Below are positions 34,766 through 43,813 of a DNA stretch of 64,000 nt, in pieces. Under the pieces are notes generated by a model. It was given only the letters and a program-made list of their open reading frames with translations. It was not told the origin of the DNA and searched no databases. Position numbers and translations under genes: made by a program. Position 1 is the stretch's first letter. Every line of letters begins with the position of its first letter. The stretch comes from Bacteroidota bacterium (GTDB lineage: Bacteria > Bacteroidota > Bacteroidia > Chitinophagales > Chitinophagaceae), in contig JAGWUV010000022.1 in the NCBI GenBank assembly GCA_028875875.1, forward strand, positions 1-64,000, read 5' to 3'.

Positions 34766-36214
34766 TTAAATGGAAGAATCGGATGGGTTTCTAAAGGTAC
34801 TTAAAAAGGTTTTCACCTGTTTGAACGTACGGAAGTAAAACTCGCGGTTAAACAATTGAGAATCCCGCATGGCCTTGAAAGTAAGAAATGCCCCGATAGG
34901 AATTAATACCAGGGTAGAAAGCCACATTCCCTCTATGGGAGGAACTACACCTTCTTTAGAAAATTTTTCTCCAAAAGTGTTAAGTAAATGAAATACAACG
35001 AAGAAAACAATGGCAAATACCAGCGGTGTACCCAAGCCTCCTTTACGAATGATGGAACCTAGCGGAGCACCGATCAAAAACAACACAATGCAGGCAACAC
35101 TTAACGTAAACTTTCGGTGCCATTCTATCTCATGTAACCGAAGTGATTCTTCTTTCTGGTTCAGATCATCATTCAGCAAATTAATATTCCCCCCTGCCGT
35201 ACCCAACTGGCTTAATGATCGCTCATAAACATAATGCCGCTGCGAATCGGGCAGGAACTGATGAATGCTGGCATATTTTTTCAGCGTATCCTTATCCAAC
35301 GGTTTCCATAAAGAATCTGCATATTTGGCAAAAGGAAGGTAGGGTGCTACCTCTATCCTGGCCCTGTTCTCGTAATATTTTTCTTTATTCTCCAGTGAAT
35401 CTATGGTTGTATTCAACTGGCGGATAGATAACATTTTAGGATCGTAAATAAAAGCACTGTCATTCGTTTTGTTGATCTCAAAACTACTCAGGTCGAATAC
35501 TTTTTTATATTCTTTAAAACTCGTTTGGGTAAAATCTGTTGCCAGTGTTTGCCTTGGCCCTTTTTCTTCATACCGAATACCATTGTGCAGGGTAAACTCC
35601 ATGAACTTTTTATCCGGCGTTACACGCATGGTTCCGTTCTCGGCCAGCAAAAGGTTATCCTGCAAAGCATAATTCTTCTCATAAATGATCACATTCCTGA
35701 TGGTACTGTCGTCTTTTTCTTTCTTACCGATCTTAATTACATAGCCATTGATCTTGTTGTAAAAAACACCTTCTTTGATATCGAAAGCCGGCTTGGCAAT
35801 AATGATGTCGTATTTAATGGCGGCCAGCTTTAACTGTGCCACAGGAATAATATTATTGGCAAACAAAAAAGCAATGGCACTGATAAAAACAGTAACTATT
35901 AGCAATGGACGCATAAACCTTAACAAAGGAATACCGGCAGCTTTGATGGCAACTATTTCAAAAGTTTCCCCGAGATTACCGAAGGTCATGATAGAAGACA
36001 ACAACAAAGCCAAAGGCAATGCCAGCGGAACCCATGTAATGGCTACTAAGCCGGTGAGATAAGATAAAGTACCAAAGTCTAACCCCTTCCCTACCAGATC
36101 GTCTATATATAGCCAAAAGAACTGCATCACCAATACAAACAGAGAAATTAAGAAAGTGGCCAGGAATGGACCAGCAAATGCCCTGATGATGAGTATATCC
36201 AATTTTTTTATCAC
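34766..36214 (-). CDS. LptF/LptG-family permease
   Basis: A 482-residue inner-membrane permease of the YjgP/YjgQ family that lifts lipopolysaccharide out of the inner membrane with LptB. Three helices near the N-terminus lie at about 15-115 and three more at about 360-460, with a periplasmic beta-jellyroll region between. LDILIIRAFAGPFLATFLIS is the family start. The periplasmic insert is large, as usual in Bacteroidota. Whether it is LptF or LptG cannot be decided from one copy. It lies 14 bp upstream of the sod gene on the same strand. Confidence 0.88.
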   Translation of the reverse strand: MIKKLDILIIRAFAGPFLATFLISLFVLVMQFFWLYIDDLVGKGLDFGTLSYLTGLVAITWVPLALPLALLLSSIMTFGNLGETFEIVAIKAAGIPLLRFMRPLLIVTVFISAIAFLFANNIIPVAQLKLAAIKYDIIIAKPAFDIKEGVFYNKINGYVIKIGKKEKDDSTIRNVIIYEKNYALQDNLLLAENGTMRVTPDKKFMEFTLHNGIRYEEKGPRQTLATDFTQTSFKEYKKVFDLSSFEINKTNDSAFIYDPKMLSIRQLNTTIDSLENKEKYYENRARIEVAPYLPFAKYADSLWKPLDKDTLKKYASIHQFLPDSQRHYVYERSLSQLGTAGGNINLLNDDLNQKEESLRLHEIEWHRKFTLSVACIVLFLIGAPLGSIIRKGGLGTPLVFAIVFFVVFHLLNTFGEKFSKEGVVPPIEGMWLSTLVLIPIGAFLTFKAMRDSQLFNREFYFRTFKQVKTFLSTFRNPSDSSI

Positions 36215-36238
36215 GATCGCCTTTCTTACTATTGTTGA

Positions 36239-36811
36239 ATGGCAAATGTAAAACTTTCAAAGGCTGATTTGGAACTGATGATGAATGCGGAGGTGATTTT
36301 AACAAAGAACAGGATAATTGAGGCCGTATACGCTTTATTTGGCCAGCTGGCGGCCAATTATCAACAGCAGGCAGCTACCTGGCATTTGCCTGAAGAAGTT
36401 GAAAAAATCAGTCCAAAAATTTCACGTGGAGAGCACTATGAAGCATTGCCCTGGGTAATGCTCGATTATCCCAGGTATTTTTCAGGTGATGATTTCTTTT
36501 CTGTAAGAACTTTTTTCTGGTGGGGTAATTTTTTCAGCATCACTATACTACTGAAGGGCAAATATCTCCTCCCCATTACTGATGAATTGCTGCAAAAATT
36601 AAATGATCAATGGTATATAGGTGTAGGCCAGGATGAATGGCAGCATCATTTCAGGGAAGATAATTACCTGCCTTTACAGGCTGTTCCTGCCAATAAATTA
36701 CAGGAACTTGCTTTTCTGAAGCTGGCAAAAAAAATCCCACTCAGTGAGTGGGACAGTATGTATGATCTTTTACAACATTCCTTTTCAGAACTTGCCCGGC
36801 TGTGGCAATAA
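36239..36811 (+). CDS. Conserved hypothetical protein
   Basis: A 190-residue soluble protein with a clear coding pattern and no signal. Features include LSKADLELMMNAEVILTKNR, an aromatic middle (LPWVMLDYPRYFS, FFWWGNFFS) and a C-terminal amphipathic helix. I do not recognise a named family, although the protein has the look of a conserved Bacteroidota gene. It diverges from the LptF/G gene (24 bp between starts) and its stop touches that of the START-like gene. Confidence 0.7.
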   Translation: MANVKLSKADLELMMNAEVILTKNRIIEAVYALFGQLAANYQQQAATWHLPEEVEKISPKISRGEHYEALPWVMLDYPRYFSGDDFFSVRTFFWWGNFFSITILLKGKYLLPITDELLQKLNDQWYIGVGQDEWQHHFREDNYLPLQAVPANKLQELAFLKLAKKIPLSEWDSMYDLLQHSFSELARLWQ

Positions 36812-37198
36812 TTATTTGCTTCCCAACCTGTGGAACAACTCTTTTACCTGGTATTCCCACAACTGGCTTTGGTCTTTGATCTCTCCTTTTTCAGCAAAAT
36901 CTTTGATCACCAGTATAGTTTGATTAGAGATTTCCGTTTTCTCGATCCTGAATTCAAAATATTCATTTTTCTCGCTGTGTAACCAGTGAAAACGAATGAA
37001 CTTATCTTCTTCCTGGTCAATAATCTTTGCCTTATCGGGCACACCACCATTCCAGCTGAAGCTATAAACACCTTCCCATTCATCTACTTTATCGGCAAAC
37101 CACTCCTGCAAACCCGCAGGTGTGCTTAAGAACTCGTATAGGATAGTTGGAGAACATCTAACGGGGAACTCCAACGTAAATAATTGTTTTTTACTCAT
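36812..37198 (-). CDS. START/AHSA1-like domain protein
   Basis: A 128-residue single-domain protein. The start FTLEFPVRCSPTILYEFLST, PAGLQEWFADKV and FIRFHWLHSEKNEYFEFRI with a long C-terminal helix (WEYQVKELFHRLG) fits the SRPBCC helix-grip fold, AHSA1/START-like type. No ligand is known. It is convergent with the 36239 gene and upstream of the sigma factor on the opposite strand. Confidence 0.8.
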   Translation of the reverse strand: MSKKQLFTLEFPVRCSPTILYEFLSTPAGLQEWFADKVDEWEGVYSFSWNGGVPDKAKIIDQEEDKFIRFHWLHSEKNEYFEFRIEKTEISNQTILVIKDFAEKGEIKDQSQLWEYQVKELFHRLGSK

Positions 37199-37473
37199 TT
37201 CAGTTTCTTTGATCTGTCATCCAGAGGGCTGCAATAATATTAAATAATCCATACCATCCAAATGTTTTTTTTGAGAACAGCTTTTGTTCAGCCATGGCCG
37301 CCGGATTATTAAACAGCTGCTATCGCCTGAAAGTCGCTGTATATAAGGGTTTTAAAAGTTTTTTTTGGAGCGAATACTTTAACTTTCTTAAATTGCTATG
37401 TGCACCTGACGCTGAGGTTTTTCCTAACCAAAACAAATTAACTGCTAAATCAACAACCAAAACCAATACTGCC

Positions 37474-38346
37474 ATGAGTATGCGTCAACTCAAAATTTCT
37501 AAATCAATCACCAACCGCGAAAGCCAGAGTTTGGAAAAGTATTTACAGGAAATCGGGAAGGTAGACCTGATCTCCCCTGAAGAAGAAGTGTCTTTGGCAT
37601 TACGCATTAAACAAGGCGATCAAAAAGCATTAGACAGGCTTGTTAAAGCCAATCTTCGCTTTGTTGTTTCTGTTGCCAAACAGTATCAAAACCAGGGTTT
37701 AACATTACCCGACCTGATCAATGAAGGTAACCTGGGCCTTATAAAAGCAGCATTGCGATTTGATGAAACCAGGGGATTTAAATTCATTTCCTATGCCGTA
37801 TGGTGGATCAGGCAAAGCATCCTGCAGGCTTTGGCCGAACAAAGCCGGATTGTTCGTTTACCACTGAATAAAGTAGGGTTAACTAACCGTATCAGCAAAG
37901 CTTTTCAGCAATTGGAACAGGAATTTGAAAGAGAACCCACCCCGGAAGAACTGGCCAATATGCTGGACCTCGACCTCGATGAAGTTACAGCGTCTATGAA
38001 CGTAGGCATCCGACATGTAAGCATGGATACACCATTGGCAGATGGTGAAGATGCTACGCTGATGGACGTTATGGAAAACCCTAACGCCGAAAAAACCGAT
38101 GAGAAATTAGATCATATTGAATCTTTACGAACAGAGATCGAACGCAGTATGCTTGCTTTAACCGAACGACAAAAAGCAGTGCTCTGCTATTTCTTCGGCA
38201 TTGGCATAGACAACGCCCTGAGCCTGGAAGATATAGGCGAACGTTTCAACCTTACCCGTGAAAGAGTAAGGCAAATAAAAGACAAAGCCATCAACAAACT
38301 CAGGAGCACCAGTCGTTGCAAGCACTTAAAAGTTTATCTCGGATAA
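37474..38346 (+). CDS. rpoD: Primary sigma factor (RpoD/SigA, Bacteroidota type)
   Basis: A 290-residue housekeeping sigma factor without region 1.1, as normal in this phylum. Region 1.2 is [20 protein letters not shown]. Region 2 is [20 protein letters not shown] with the -7 melting/recognition helix [20 protein letters not shown]. Region 3 follows, and region 4 has [18 protein letters not shown]. The frame is open to 37294, but [18 protein letters not shown] is the conserved start, reached from ATG 37474 or 37480. It would recognise the TAnnTTTG promoters seen in this window. Confidence 0.92.
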   Translation: MSMRQLKISKSITNRESQSLEKYLQEIGKVDLISPEEEVSLALRIKQGDQKALDRLVKANLRFVVSVAKQYQNQGLTLPDLINEGNLGLIKAALRFDETRGFKFISYAVWWIRQSILQALAEQSRIVRLPLNKVGLTNRISKAFQQLEQEFEREPTPEELANMLDLDLDEVTASMNVGIRHVSMDTPLADGEDATLMDVMENPNAEKTDEKLDHIESLRTEIERSMLALTERQKAVLCYFFGIGIDNALSLEDIGERFNLTRERVRQIKDKAINKLRSTSRCKHLKVYLG

Positions 38347-38380
38347 CAGAATCAGCAACTATATTTGCAACTCATTTTGT

Positions 38381-38408
38381 AAAGTGAACTTTAGGGTTCA
38401 CTTTTTTA
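38381..38408 (+). terminator. Intrinsic terminator of the sigma factor gene
   Basis: AAAGTGAAC (38381-38389) and GTTCACTTT (38396-38404) form a perfect stem with a 6-base loop, followed by TTTT. It ends 26 bp before ffh. Confidence 0.85.
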
Positions 38409-38434
38409 TTGTGTTCTCTTGAAAACAGCATTGT

Positions 38435-39769
38435 ATGTTTCAGAATTTATCAGAAAGATTAGAGTCGGCCTTTAAAAACCTGAAAGGTGAAGCCAGGATC
38501 ACCGACCTCAACATTGCCAATACCATAAAGGATATTCGCCGTGCATTGATCGATGCCGACGTAAACTTTAAAATAGCCAAAGAATTTACGGATAAGGTAA
38601 AAGATAAAGCCGTTGGCGAAAAGGTACTGAACGCTATCAGCCCCGGCCAGCTGATGGTTAAAATTGTGCAGGATGAACTGACTGAATTAATGGGCGGCCA
38701 GGAAGCCGATTTCAACATCACTGGCAATCCCGCCGTTATTTTAATTGCAGGTTTACAGGGTAGTGGTAAAACCACCTTCACGGGTAAACTGGCCACTTAT
38801 CTCAAAACCAAAAAAGGAAAATCGCCATTAGTGGTTGCGGCAGATATTTACCGCCCTGCGGCCATAGACCAGTTAACGGTTTTGGCCGAACAAATAGGCG
38901 TAGATATTTACAAAGAGCCTGACACGAAAGATGCCGTACTGATCGCACAAAATGCCATCAAAGAAGCAAAACTCAGGAATAAAAATGTGGTAATCATTGA
39001 TACTGCCGGTCGTTTGGCAGTAGATGAAGCCATGATGACCGAAGTAGCGAACATCAAAGCCGCAGTGAATCCTGCCGAAATATTGTTCGTTGTGGATTCA
39101 ATGACCGGACAGGATGCTGTGAACACGGCCAAAGCCTTCAACGACAGGCTCGATTTTACAGGCGTTGTATTAACCAAGTTAGATGGTGATACCCGCGGCG
39201 GTGCTGCACTTTCTATCAAATACACAGTTAACAAGCCCATCAAATTCATGAGCAGCGGCGAAAAGATGGATACACTCGATGTGTTCTATCCCGACCGTAT
39301 GGCGCAGCGTATTTTGGGTATGGGTGATATTGCTTCACTGGTAGAAAAGGCACAGGCCCAATATGATGAAGAGCAAGCTAAAAAGCTGGAAAAAAAGATC
39401 AGGAAAAACCAGTTCGACTTCCAGGATTTTCTGGAACAACTGCAGCAGATCAAGAAAATGGGCAACCTGAAAGACCTGATGGGAATGATTCCAGGCGTAG
39501 GCAAAGCCGTTAAAGATATTGATATTAAAGATGATGCTTTCAAAGGCATTGAAGCCATTATTCAAAGCATGACTCCAGAGGAAAGGGCTAACCCCGATTT
39601 GATCGACCAGAAAAGAAAACTGCGTATTGCAAAAGGCTGCGGAAAAGATATGAACGAGGTAAATGCCTTTATGAAGCAATTTGAACAAATGAAGAAGATG
39701 ATGAGCATGATGAACAAAATGCCGATGGGTGGATTTCCTGGCATGAGGGGAATGATGGGCAAACGATAA
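38435..39769 (+). CDS. ffh: Signal recognition particle protein Ffh
   Basis: A 444-residue SRP GTPase that delivers signal-sequence proteins to the membrane with 4.5S RNA and FtsY. It has an N domain (1-90). The G domain has GLQGSGKTTFTGKLA (G1), DIYRPAAIDQL, DTAGRLAVDE (G3) and TKLDGDTRGGAAL (G4). A Met-rich M domain (about 300-444) ends in repeated Met/Gly (MKKMMSMMNKM, GMRGMMGKR). The length is normal. Confidence 0.97.
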   Translation: MFQNLSERLESAFKNLKGEARITDLNIANTIKDIRRALIDADVNFKIAKEFTDKVKDKAVGEKVLNAISPGQLMVKIVQDELTELMGGQEADFNITGNPAVILIAGLQGSGKTTFTGKLATYLKTKKGKSPLVVAADIYRPAAIDQLTVLAEQIGVDIYKEPDTKDAVLIAQNAIKEAKLRNKNVVIIDTAGRLAVDEAMMTEVANIKAAVNPAEILFVVDSMTGQDAVNTAKAFNDRLDFTGVVLTKLDGDTRGGAALSIKYTVNKPIKFMSSGEKMDTLDVFYPDRMAQRILGMGDIASLVEKAQAQYDEEQAKKLEKKIRKNQFDFQDFLEQLQQIKKMGNLKDLMGMIPGVGKAVKDIDIKDDAFKGIEAIIQSMTPEERANPDLIDQKRKLRIAKGCGKDMNEVNAFMKQFEQMKKMMSMMNKMPMGGFPGMRGMMGKR

Positions 39770-39890
39770 CTTAACCTGCTGGATTTTAGGTGGTGAACAG
39801 CCCTTTTTTATCAACCTGGCACAAGCCGCATGCATCATTGAAAGAATTGCAAAAATTCGTTTTGTATCAAAAAAACTTAAAGCCGGAAAG

Positions 39891-39921
39891 TTGGATTATA
39901 CCACTCACTTTACTATTTTCG
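39891..39921 (+). promoter_or_regulatory. Probable promoter of rpsP
   Basis: TTG (39891-39893), 20 bases, then TATTTTCG (39914-39921), one base off TAnnTTTG. Spacing fits the Bacteroidota -33/-7 layout. The rpsP ATG follows at 39975, leaving a leader of about 45 bases. Confidence 0.5.
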
Positions 39922-39974
39922 CACTCCAATTATTGTAAACCCTATTTATTAACGCCTTTAAATTTCTATTTAAC

Positions 39975-40421
39975 ATGGCAGTAAAAATGCGATTGCAAAG
40001 ACACGGTAGCAAGAAACGTCCTTTCTACTTTATCGTAGTGGCCGATGCCCGTGCACCCAGAGATGGTAAGTTCATTCAGAAAATTGGAACTTACAACCCG
40101 CTAACTGTACCAGCCACCATTCAACTGGACCGTCAAAAGGCCTTAGATTGGTTGCATAAAGGTGCACAACCTACCGATACAGTTCGCAGAATTCTCTCTT
40201 TCAAGGGAGTGTTGTACCTGAAGCACCTGTTACGCGGTGTGAAATTAGGTTTGTTCGATGATGCAACTGCAATGGTAAAATTCCAGCAGTGGCACGATGA
40301 GCATGAAGCTAATATCAAACGCCGTGCAGAAGCACACCGTCAGCAACAACGTCAGCGCCGCCAGCAAGCTCCGGCAGTGAGGAAAGTTGAAAACAATGCT
40401 GAAGGTTCAAGCGAGGCTTAA
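39975..40421 (+). CDS. rpsP: Ribosomal protein S16
   Basis: A 148-residue small-subunit protein. The conserved 80-residue core [42 protein letters not shown] and [12 protein letters not shown] is followed by a longer tail than in Proteobacteria: a helical segment and a Gln/Arg-rich stretch ([11 protein letters not shown]) ending in an acidic/Ser tip. Such extended S16 proteins are usual in Bacteroidota. It is followed by a strong terminator and rimM. Confidence 0.97.
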   Translation: MAVKMRLQRHGSKKRPFYFIVVADARAPRDGKFIQKIGTYNPLTVPATIQLDRQKALDWLHKGAQPTDTVRRILSFKGVLYLKHLLRGVKLGLFDDATAMVKFQQWHDEHEANIKRRAEAHRQQQRQRRQQAPAVRKVENNAEGSSEA

Positions 40422-40449
40422 TCAGTTTGTTCAACGTTAATCCCAATAG

Positions 40450-40483
40450 AAGCTCTGAGCATTAACTGTTCAGAGCTTTTTTG
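40450..40483 (+). terminator. Intrinsic terminator of rpsP
   Basis: AGCTCTGA (40451-40458) and TCAGAGCT (40470-40477) form the stem (extendable by G-T pairs), followed by TTTTTT. It lies 30 bp after the rpsP stop, so rimM likely depends on another promoter or on read-through. Confidence 0.85.
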
Positions 40484-40487
40484 TTAC

Positions 40488-40534
40488 CCGGCTGTATCGC
40501 CCTGCTCATCTTTTGTTGCGTCGCACACTTGTAC
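40488..40534 (-). repeat. Dispersed intergenic element, copy 3 (minus orientation)
   Basis: CCGGCT, a 20-base variable middle, then TGTTGCGTCGCACACTTGTAC; the core length equals copy 2. It sits between the rpsP terminator and rimM. Substitutions are spread across the element. Confidence 0.7.
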
Positions 40535-40592
40535 CGCATAGCTTTGTGCAACAGAAAGCATCTTTTCCAAACCATCCAGGTTCATCTATCGC

Positions 40593-41114
40593 ATGCAAAA
40601 CTATATTCACATAGGTCGTATCGTTGCTACTTTTGGCATCAAAGGAGAAATCATCATACACCATGGGCTAGGCAAAAAAACAGCCCTTAAAGGCATTGAA
40701 GCCCTTTTTATAGAAGAATTAAAAGGTTCTTACCTGCCCTACTTTATCCAGCAAAGCAAGGCCAAGGATCATGAAGATATGTATGTGCAGCTCGAAGGCA
40801 TCAACTCCAAAGAAGCCGCCCATCGCTTCATTCATAAAAATGTTTATCTGTTGGAAGAAGATTTCAGGAAAGTAGCCGGCAAATCATCCCCCATTGCCCT
40901 TATTGGTTTTACCGTAGTAAATGATAACGAAGCATTAGGAAAAGTAGAGGAAGTGATAGAACAGCCCCACCAGGTGCTGTTACGCATAGAATTTCAAACC
41001 AAGGAAATTCTCATTCCGTTAAACGAATCCACACTGCAAAAAGTAGATCAAAAACTAAAGCAGGTGCATGTTTCATTGCCTGATGGGTTACTGGAAATTT
41101 ACCTCGAATCCTGA
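40593..41114 (+). CDS. rimM: Ribosome maturation factor RimM
   Basis: A 173-residue protein needed for 30S head assembly around S19. The start IHIGRIVATFGIKGEIIIHH is the family's GRI...G(I/L)+G motif. The C-terminal PRC-barrel (about 95-165) has LIGFTVVNDNEALGKVEEV and a late EILIPLNES block. It follows rpsP as usual, but trmD is not next to it; here trmD lies near 60 kb. Confidence 0.93.
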   Translation: MQNYIHIGRIVATFGIKGEIIIHHGLGKKTALKGIEALFIEELKGSYLPYFIQQSKAKDHEDMYVQLEGINSKEAAHRFIHKNVYLLEEDFRKVAGKSSPIALIGFTVVNDNEALGKVEEVIEQPHQVLLRIEFQTKEILIPLNESTLQKVDQKLKQVHVSLPDGLLEIYLES

Positions 41115-41119
41115 TATCG

Positions 41120-41521
41120 ATGAGTATCCACGCCAATGCATACCAGCTTGAAATAACGGTGCAACCCGGGCATCTCGATCATTTACAGCATGTAAACAAC
41201 GTGGTGTATGTACAGTTTTTGCAGGAGGCAGCTTTCAGGCACTGGACTTCCCGTGTTTCCCCGCAAATGCATGAAGAGGTATTATGGATCGTAAGAAGGC
41301 ATGAGATCGATTATCTCGCCTCCGCTTATCTCCATGATGAACTCGTTATTACCACCTGGACGGGCGAACATACAGCGGTAACATGGGACAGGTTTTATGA
41401 AATTACCCGTAAAAAAGACGGTAAAACAATCGTTACTGCTAAAAGTGTTTGGGTACTGCTCGACCGTAAAACTTTCAAACCCAGGCGAATTGATGCTGCT
41501 ATTCTCAGTGTGCTGCAATAA
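41120..41521 (+). CDS. Hotdog-fold acyl-CoA thioesterase
   Basis: A 133-residue single hotdog domain. QPGHLDHLQHVNNVVYVQFL carries the Asp of the FadM/YbgC-type active site (D-x-x-x-H-VNN). A long helix and ITTWTGEHTAVTWDRFYEI strand follow. It starts five bases after rimM and is probably co-transcribed. The substrate is likely an acyl-CoA or acyl-ACP but is not defined. Confidence 0.88.
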   Translation: MSIHANAYQLEITVQPGHLDHLQHVNNVVYVQFLQEAAFRHWTSRVSPQMHEEVLWIVRRHEIDYLASAYLHDELVITTWTGEHTAVTWDRFYEITRKKDGKTIVTAKSVWVLLDRKTFKPRRIDAAILSVLQ

Positions 41522-41813
41522 AGAAAGTATTGATTATCAATAATAAATATTATTTCAATTCATCAATTTCAGCCCTATTAACCTACTCATTTCCAAGCCA
41601 TTACCGAATCAAACCCACATCAAATCCACATTACACCCACATCATACCACAGAAAAAGTGCTAAGCTGTGAGTTTGATATGTTATTGAAGTGCTTTTAAT
41701 AGCTTCTTTCTTGAAGAAACCCTGGAAAAATTACACCAGCGTGCAGCAGGAAAGATAACATGTAGATTACTGCACATAAAACGCCCATCTCTCCCTAACT
41801 GGTGCTACCTTAG

Positions 41814-42983
41814 ATGAGTATGTCATCACCGCAACGGTATATCGCTCATTTCGATCTCGACTCCTTTTTTGTGAGCGTAGAGGTATTGAATGATCCTTCT
41901 CTCAAAGGCAAAGCCATTATTGTTGGCGGCAGCCGTGAAAGAGGGGTTGTAAGCACTTGCAGTTATGAGGCAAGAAAGTTCGGGGTGAAAAGCGCCATGC
42001 CGATGAAGCAGGCATTGCAGCTTTGTCCACATGCAATTGTGGTAAGGGGAACAAGAGGGATGTACAGCAAGTATTCCCGCTGGGTAACGGACATCATTGC
42101 CGCTAAGGCACCTTTATTTGAAAAGGCTAGTATTGATGAGTTTTATATTGACCTCACGGGGATGGATAAATTTTTTGATCCTTACCGCTGGACGATAGAC
42201 CTAAGAAATGAGATCATACAAGAAACACAATTACCTATTTCATTTGGACTCGCTACCAACAAAATGGTAGCTAAGATTGCTACTGATGAAGCCAAACCCA
42301 ATGGCTATCTCTTCATCAGACCCGGCATGGAAAAAGATTTCCTGGCTCCATTACCAGTAAATAAATTTTCGGGAGTTGGCGAGCAAACGTTTAAAGTACT
42401 GCAATCGATGGGTATTCATTTGATCGGTGATATTTTACAGCATACCGAACAGGAGCTGGAAGAGCGTTTGGGTAAGTGGGGGGCCGATCTTTATCGCAAA
42501 GCACAGGGTGTACATGAGGGAGAAGTAAAATCCTTTCGCGAAGCTAAATCTATTTCTACGGAAAATACTTTTGAGGAGAATACTTCAAATATGGATTTCC
42601 TGCTCAGCGAATTGGTTAGAATGACTGAAAAAGTGGCCTATGAGCTGCGGCAGGATGAGAAATTGGCCGGCTGCATTGCAGTAAAGATCCGCTATCCCAA
42701 TTTCGATACTACTTCCAAACAAACGACCATTGATTATACGTTCAGAGATGATGAACTAATTCCCACAGCCATTGAGCTTTTTCACCAATTATACGATACC
42801 CGTAAGCCCATACGCTTATTAGGCGTACGTTTGAGTGATCTTACCAATCATGCTGTACAAGCCAGCCTTTTCGATGATCATGAAAAAAGCAATAATTTGT
42901 ATAAGGCCATCGACAGTGTAAAAAATAAATTTGGCAAAAGCGCACTGAAAAAAGCCAGGGTCATCAGGAAAGAGAAAGATTAA
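41814..42983 (+). CDS. dinB: DNA polymerase IV
   Basis: A 389-residue Y-family polymerase for bypass of damaged bases. The palm begins IAHFDLDSFFVSVEVL with metal-binding Asp; the second site is SIDEFYIDLTG; the thumb has a helix-hairpin-helix; a little-finger domain follows. Near the end QASLFDD is a clamp-binding motif of the QxxLF type. Two in-frame ATGs (41814 and 41820) are equally possible. The 290 bp before it contain only repeated CCACAT-like words (about 41608-41651). Confidence 0.95.
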   Translation: MSMSSPQRYIAHFDLDSFFVSVEVLNDPSLKGKAIIVGGSRERGVVSTCSYEARKFGVKSAMPMKQALQLCPHAIVVRGTRGMYSKYSRWVTDIIAAKAPLFEKASIDEFYIDLTGMDKFFDPYRWTIDLRNEIIQETQLPISFGLATNKMVAKIATDEAKPNGYLFIRPGMEKDFLAPLPVNKFSGVGEQTFKVLQSMGIHLIGDILQHTEQELEERLGKWGADLYRKAQGVHEGEVKSFREAKSISTENTFEENTSNMDFLLSELVRMTEKVAYELRQDEKLAGCIAVKIRYPNFDTTSKQTTIDYTFRDDELIPTAIELFHQLYDTRKPIRLLGVRLSDLTNHAVQASLFDDHEKSNNLYKAIDSVKNKFGKSALKKARVIRKEKD

Positions 42984-42994
42984 ATTTCATTTTT

Positions 42995-43015
42995 ATCCTA
43001 CTCATTCAGTAGGAT
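42995..43015. promoter_or_regulatory. 8-bp palindrome in the peroxiredoxin promoter
   Basis: ATCCTACT (42995-43002), CATTC, AGTAGGAT (43008-43015): perfect arms. The -7 element TATCTTTG follows at 43021-43028, so the palindrome lies in the spacer where a repressor or redox sensor would act. It could instead be a dinB terminator, but no T-run follows directly. A binding protein is not identified. Confidence 0.5.
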
Positions 43016-43020
43016 AATAC

Positions 43021-43028
43021 TATCTTTG
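43021..43028 (+). promoter_or_regulatory. TAnnTTTG -7 element of the peroxiredoxin gene
   Basis: TATCTTTG is an exact match to the Bacteroidota -7 consensus, 40 bases before the ATG at 43069. Confidence 0.6.
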
Positions 43029-43068
43029 CCACTCAAAATAACTTTAATCATTCATAAAATCGTATTGT

Positions 43069-43704
43069 ATGAGTTTACGTCTCGGGGATTTTGCTCCCAA
43101 TTTCAAAGCAAAGACATCTATCGGCGAAATTGATTTCTATGAATTTTTAGGTGATGGCTGGGGTGTTTTGTTTTCACATCCTGCAGACTACACACCCGTT
43201 TGTACCACTGAATTAGGAAAAACAGCTTTATTAAAAAGTGAATTTGAAAAGCGCAATGTAAAAGTGCTGGCTTTGAGTGTAGACAGCGTTGAAAGCCATA
43301 AAAGCTGGATCAACGATATCAACGAAACACAGCATACCAATGTTCAGTTTCCCATCATTGCTGATGAGGACAGAACTGTAGCCAACCTGTACGATATGAT
43401 CCATCCGAACGCATCTGAAACTTTCACCGTGCGTTCTTTGTTCATCATCGGTCCTGATAAAAAAATCAAACTGATCATTACTTACCCAGCTTCCACCGGA
43501 AGAAATTTCAATGAAGTGTTACGTGTGATCGATTCTTTACAATTATCATCCAGCTACAGCGTAGCTACTCCTGCCGACTGGAATCCGGGTGAAGATGTAA
43601 TTGTAGGCTTAAACGTAAAAACAGAAGATGCCGCTGAAAAATTCCCTAAAGGAGTAAAAGTGGTAAAACCTTACCTGCGCTATACTCCACAGCCTAACAA
43701 ATAA
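43069..43704 (+). CDS. Peroxiredoxin, Prx6/1-Cys type
   Basis: A 211-residue thiol peroxidase. The peroxidatic site is HPADYTPVCTTE with T42 and C45. FTVRSLFIIGPDKKIKLIITYPAS and a long C-terminal domain (about 150-211, VKVVKPYLRYTPQP) mark the Prx6 group, which usually uses one catalytic Cys. It removes peroxides and alkyl hydroperoxides in the cytoplasm. It has its own promoter with a palindrome and its own strong terminator. Confidence 0.93.
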   Translation: MSLRLGDFAPNFKAKTSIGEIDFYEFLGDGWGVLFSHPADYTPVCTTELGKTALLKSEFEKRNVKVLALSVDSVESHKSWINDINETQHTNVQFPIIADEDRTVANLYDMIHPNASETFTVRSLFIIGPDKKIKLIITYPASTGRNFNEVLRVIDSLQLSSSYSVATPADWNPGEDVIVGLNVKTEDAAEKFPKGVKVVKPYLRYTPQPNK

Positions 43705-43734
43705 TTTTTTCCAATTATTGTACTTGTACTATAG

Positions 43735-43759
43735 GCCCCGGTTTTTACCGGGGCTTTTT
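43735..43759 (+). terminator. Intrinsic terminator of the peroxiredoxin gene
   Basis: GCCCCGG (43735-43741) and CCGGGGC (43748-43754) form a G:C-rich stem, followed by TTTTT. Confidence 0.9.
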
Positions 43760-43813
43760 GCTGTATGGAAGAATTGTTCTGAATGCTTAACTTACTGCAA
43801 AATATTTCACACC

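Noticed and set aside
39790-39984. 64-codon frame before rpsP
   Set aside because: It covers the rpsP promoter and overlaps the rpsP start; there is no homology.
41608-41651. Short CCACAT-type repeat upstream of dinB
   Set aside because: Irregular spacing and low complexity; no LexA-like palindrome was seen. No function can be supported.
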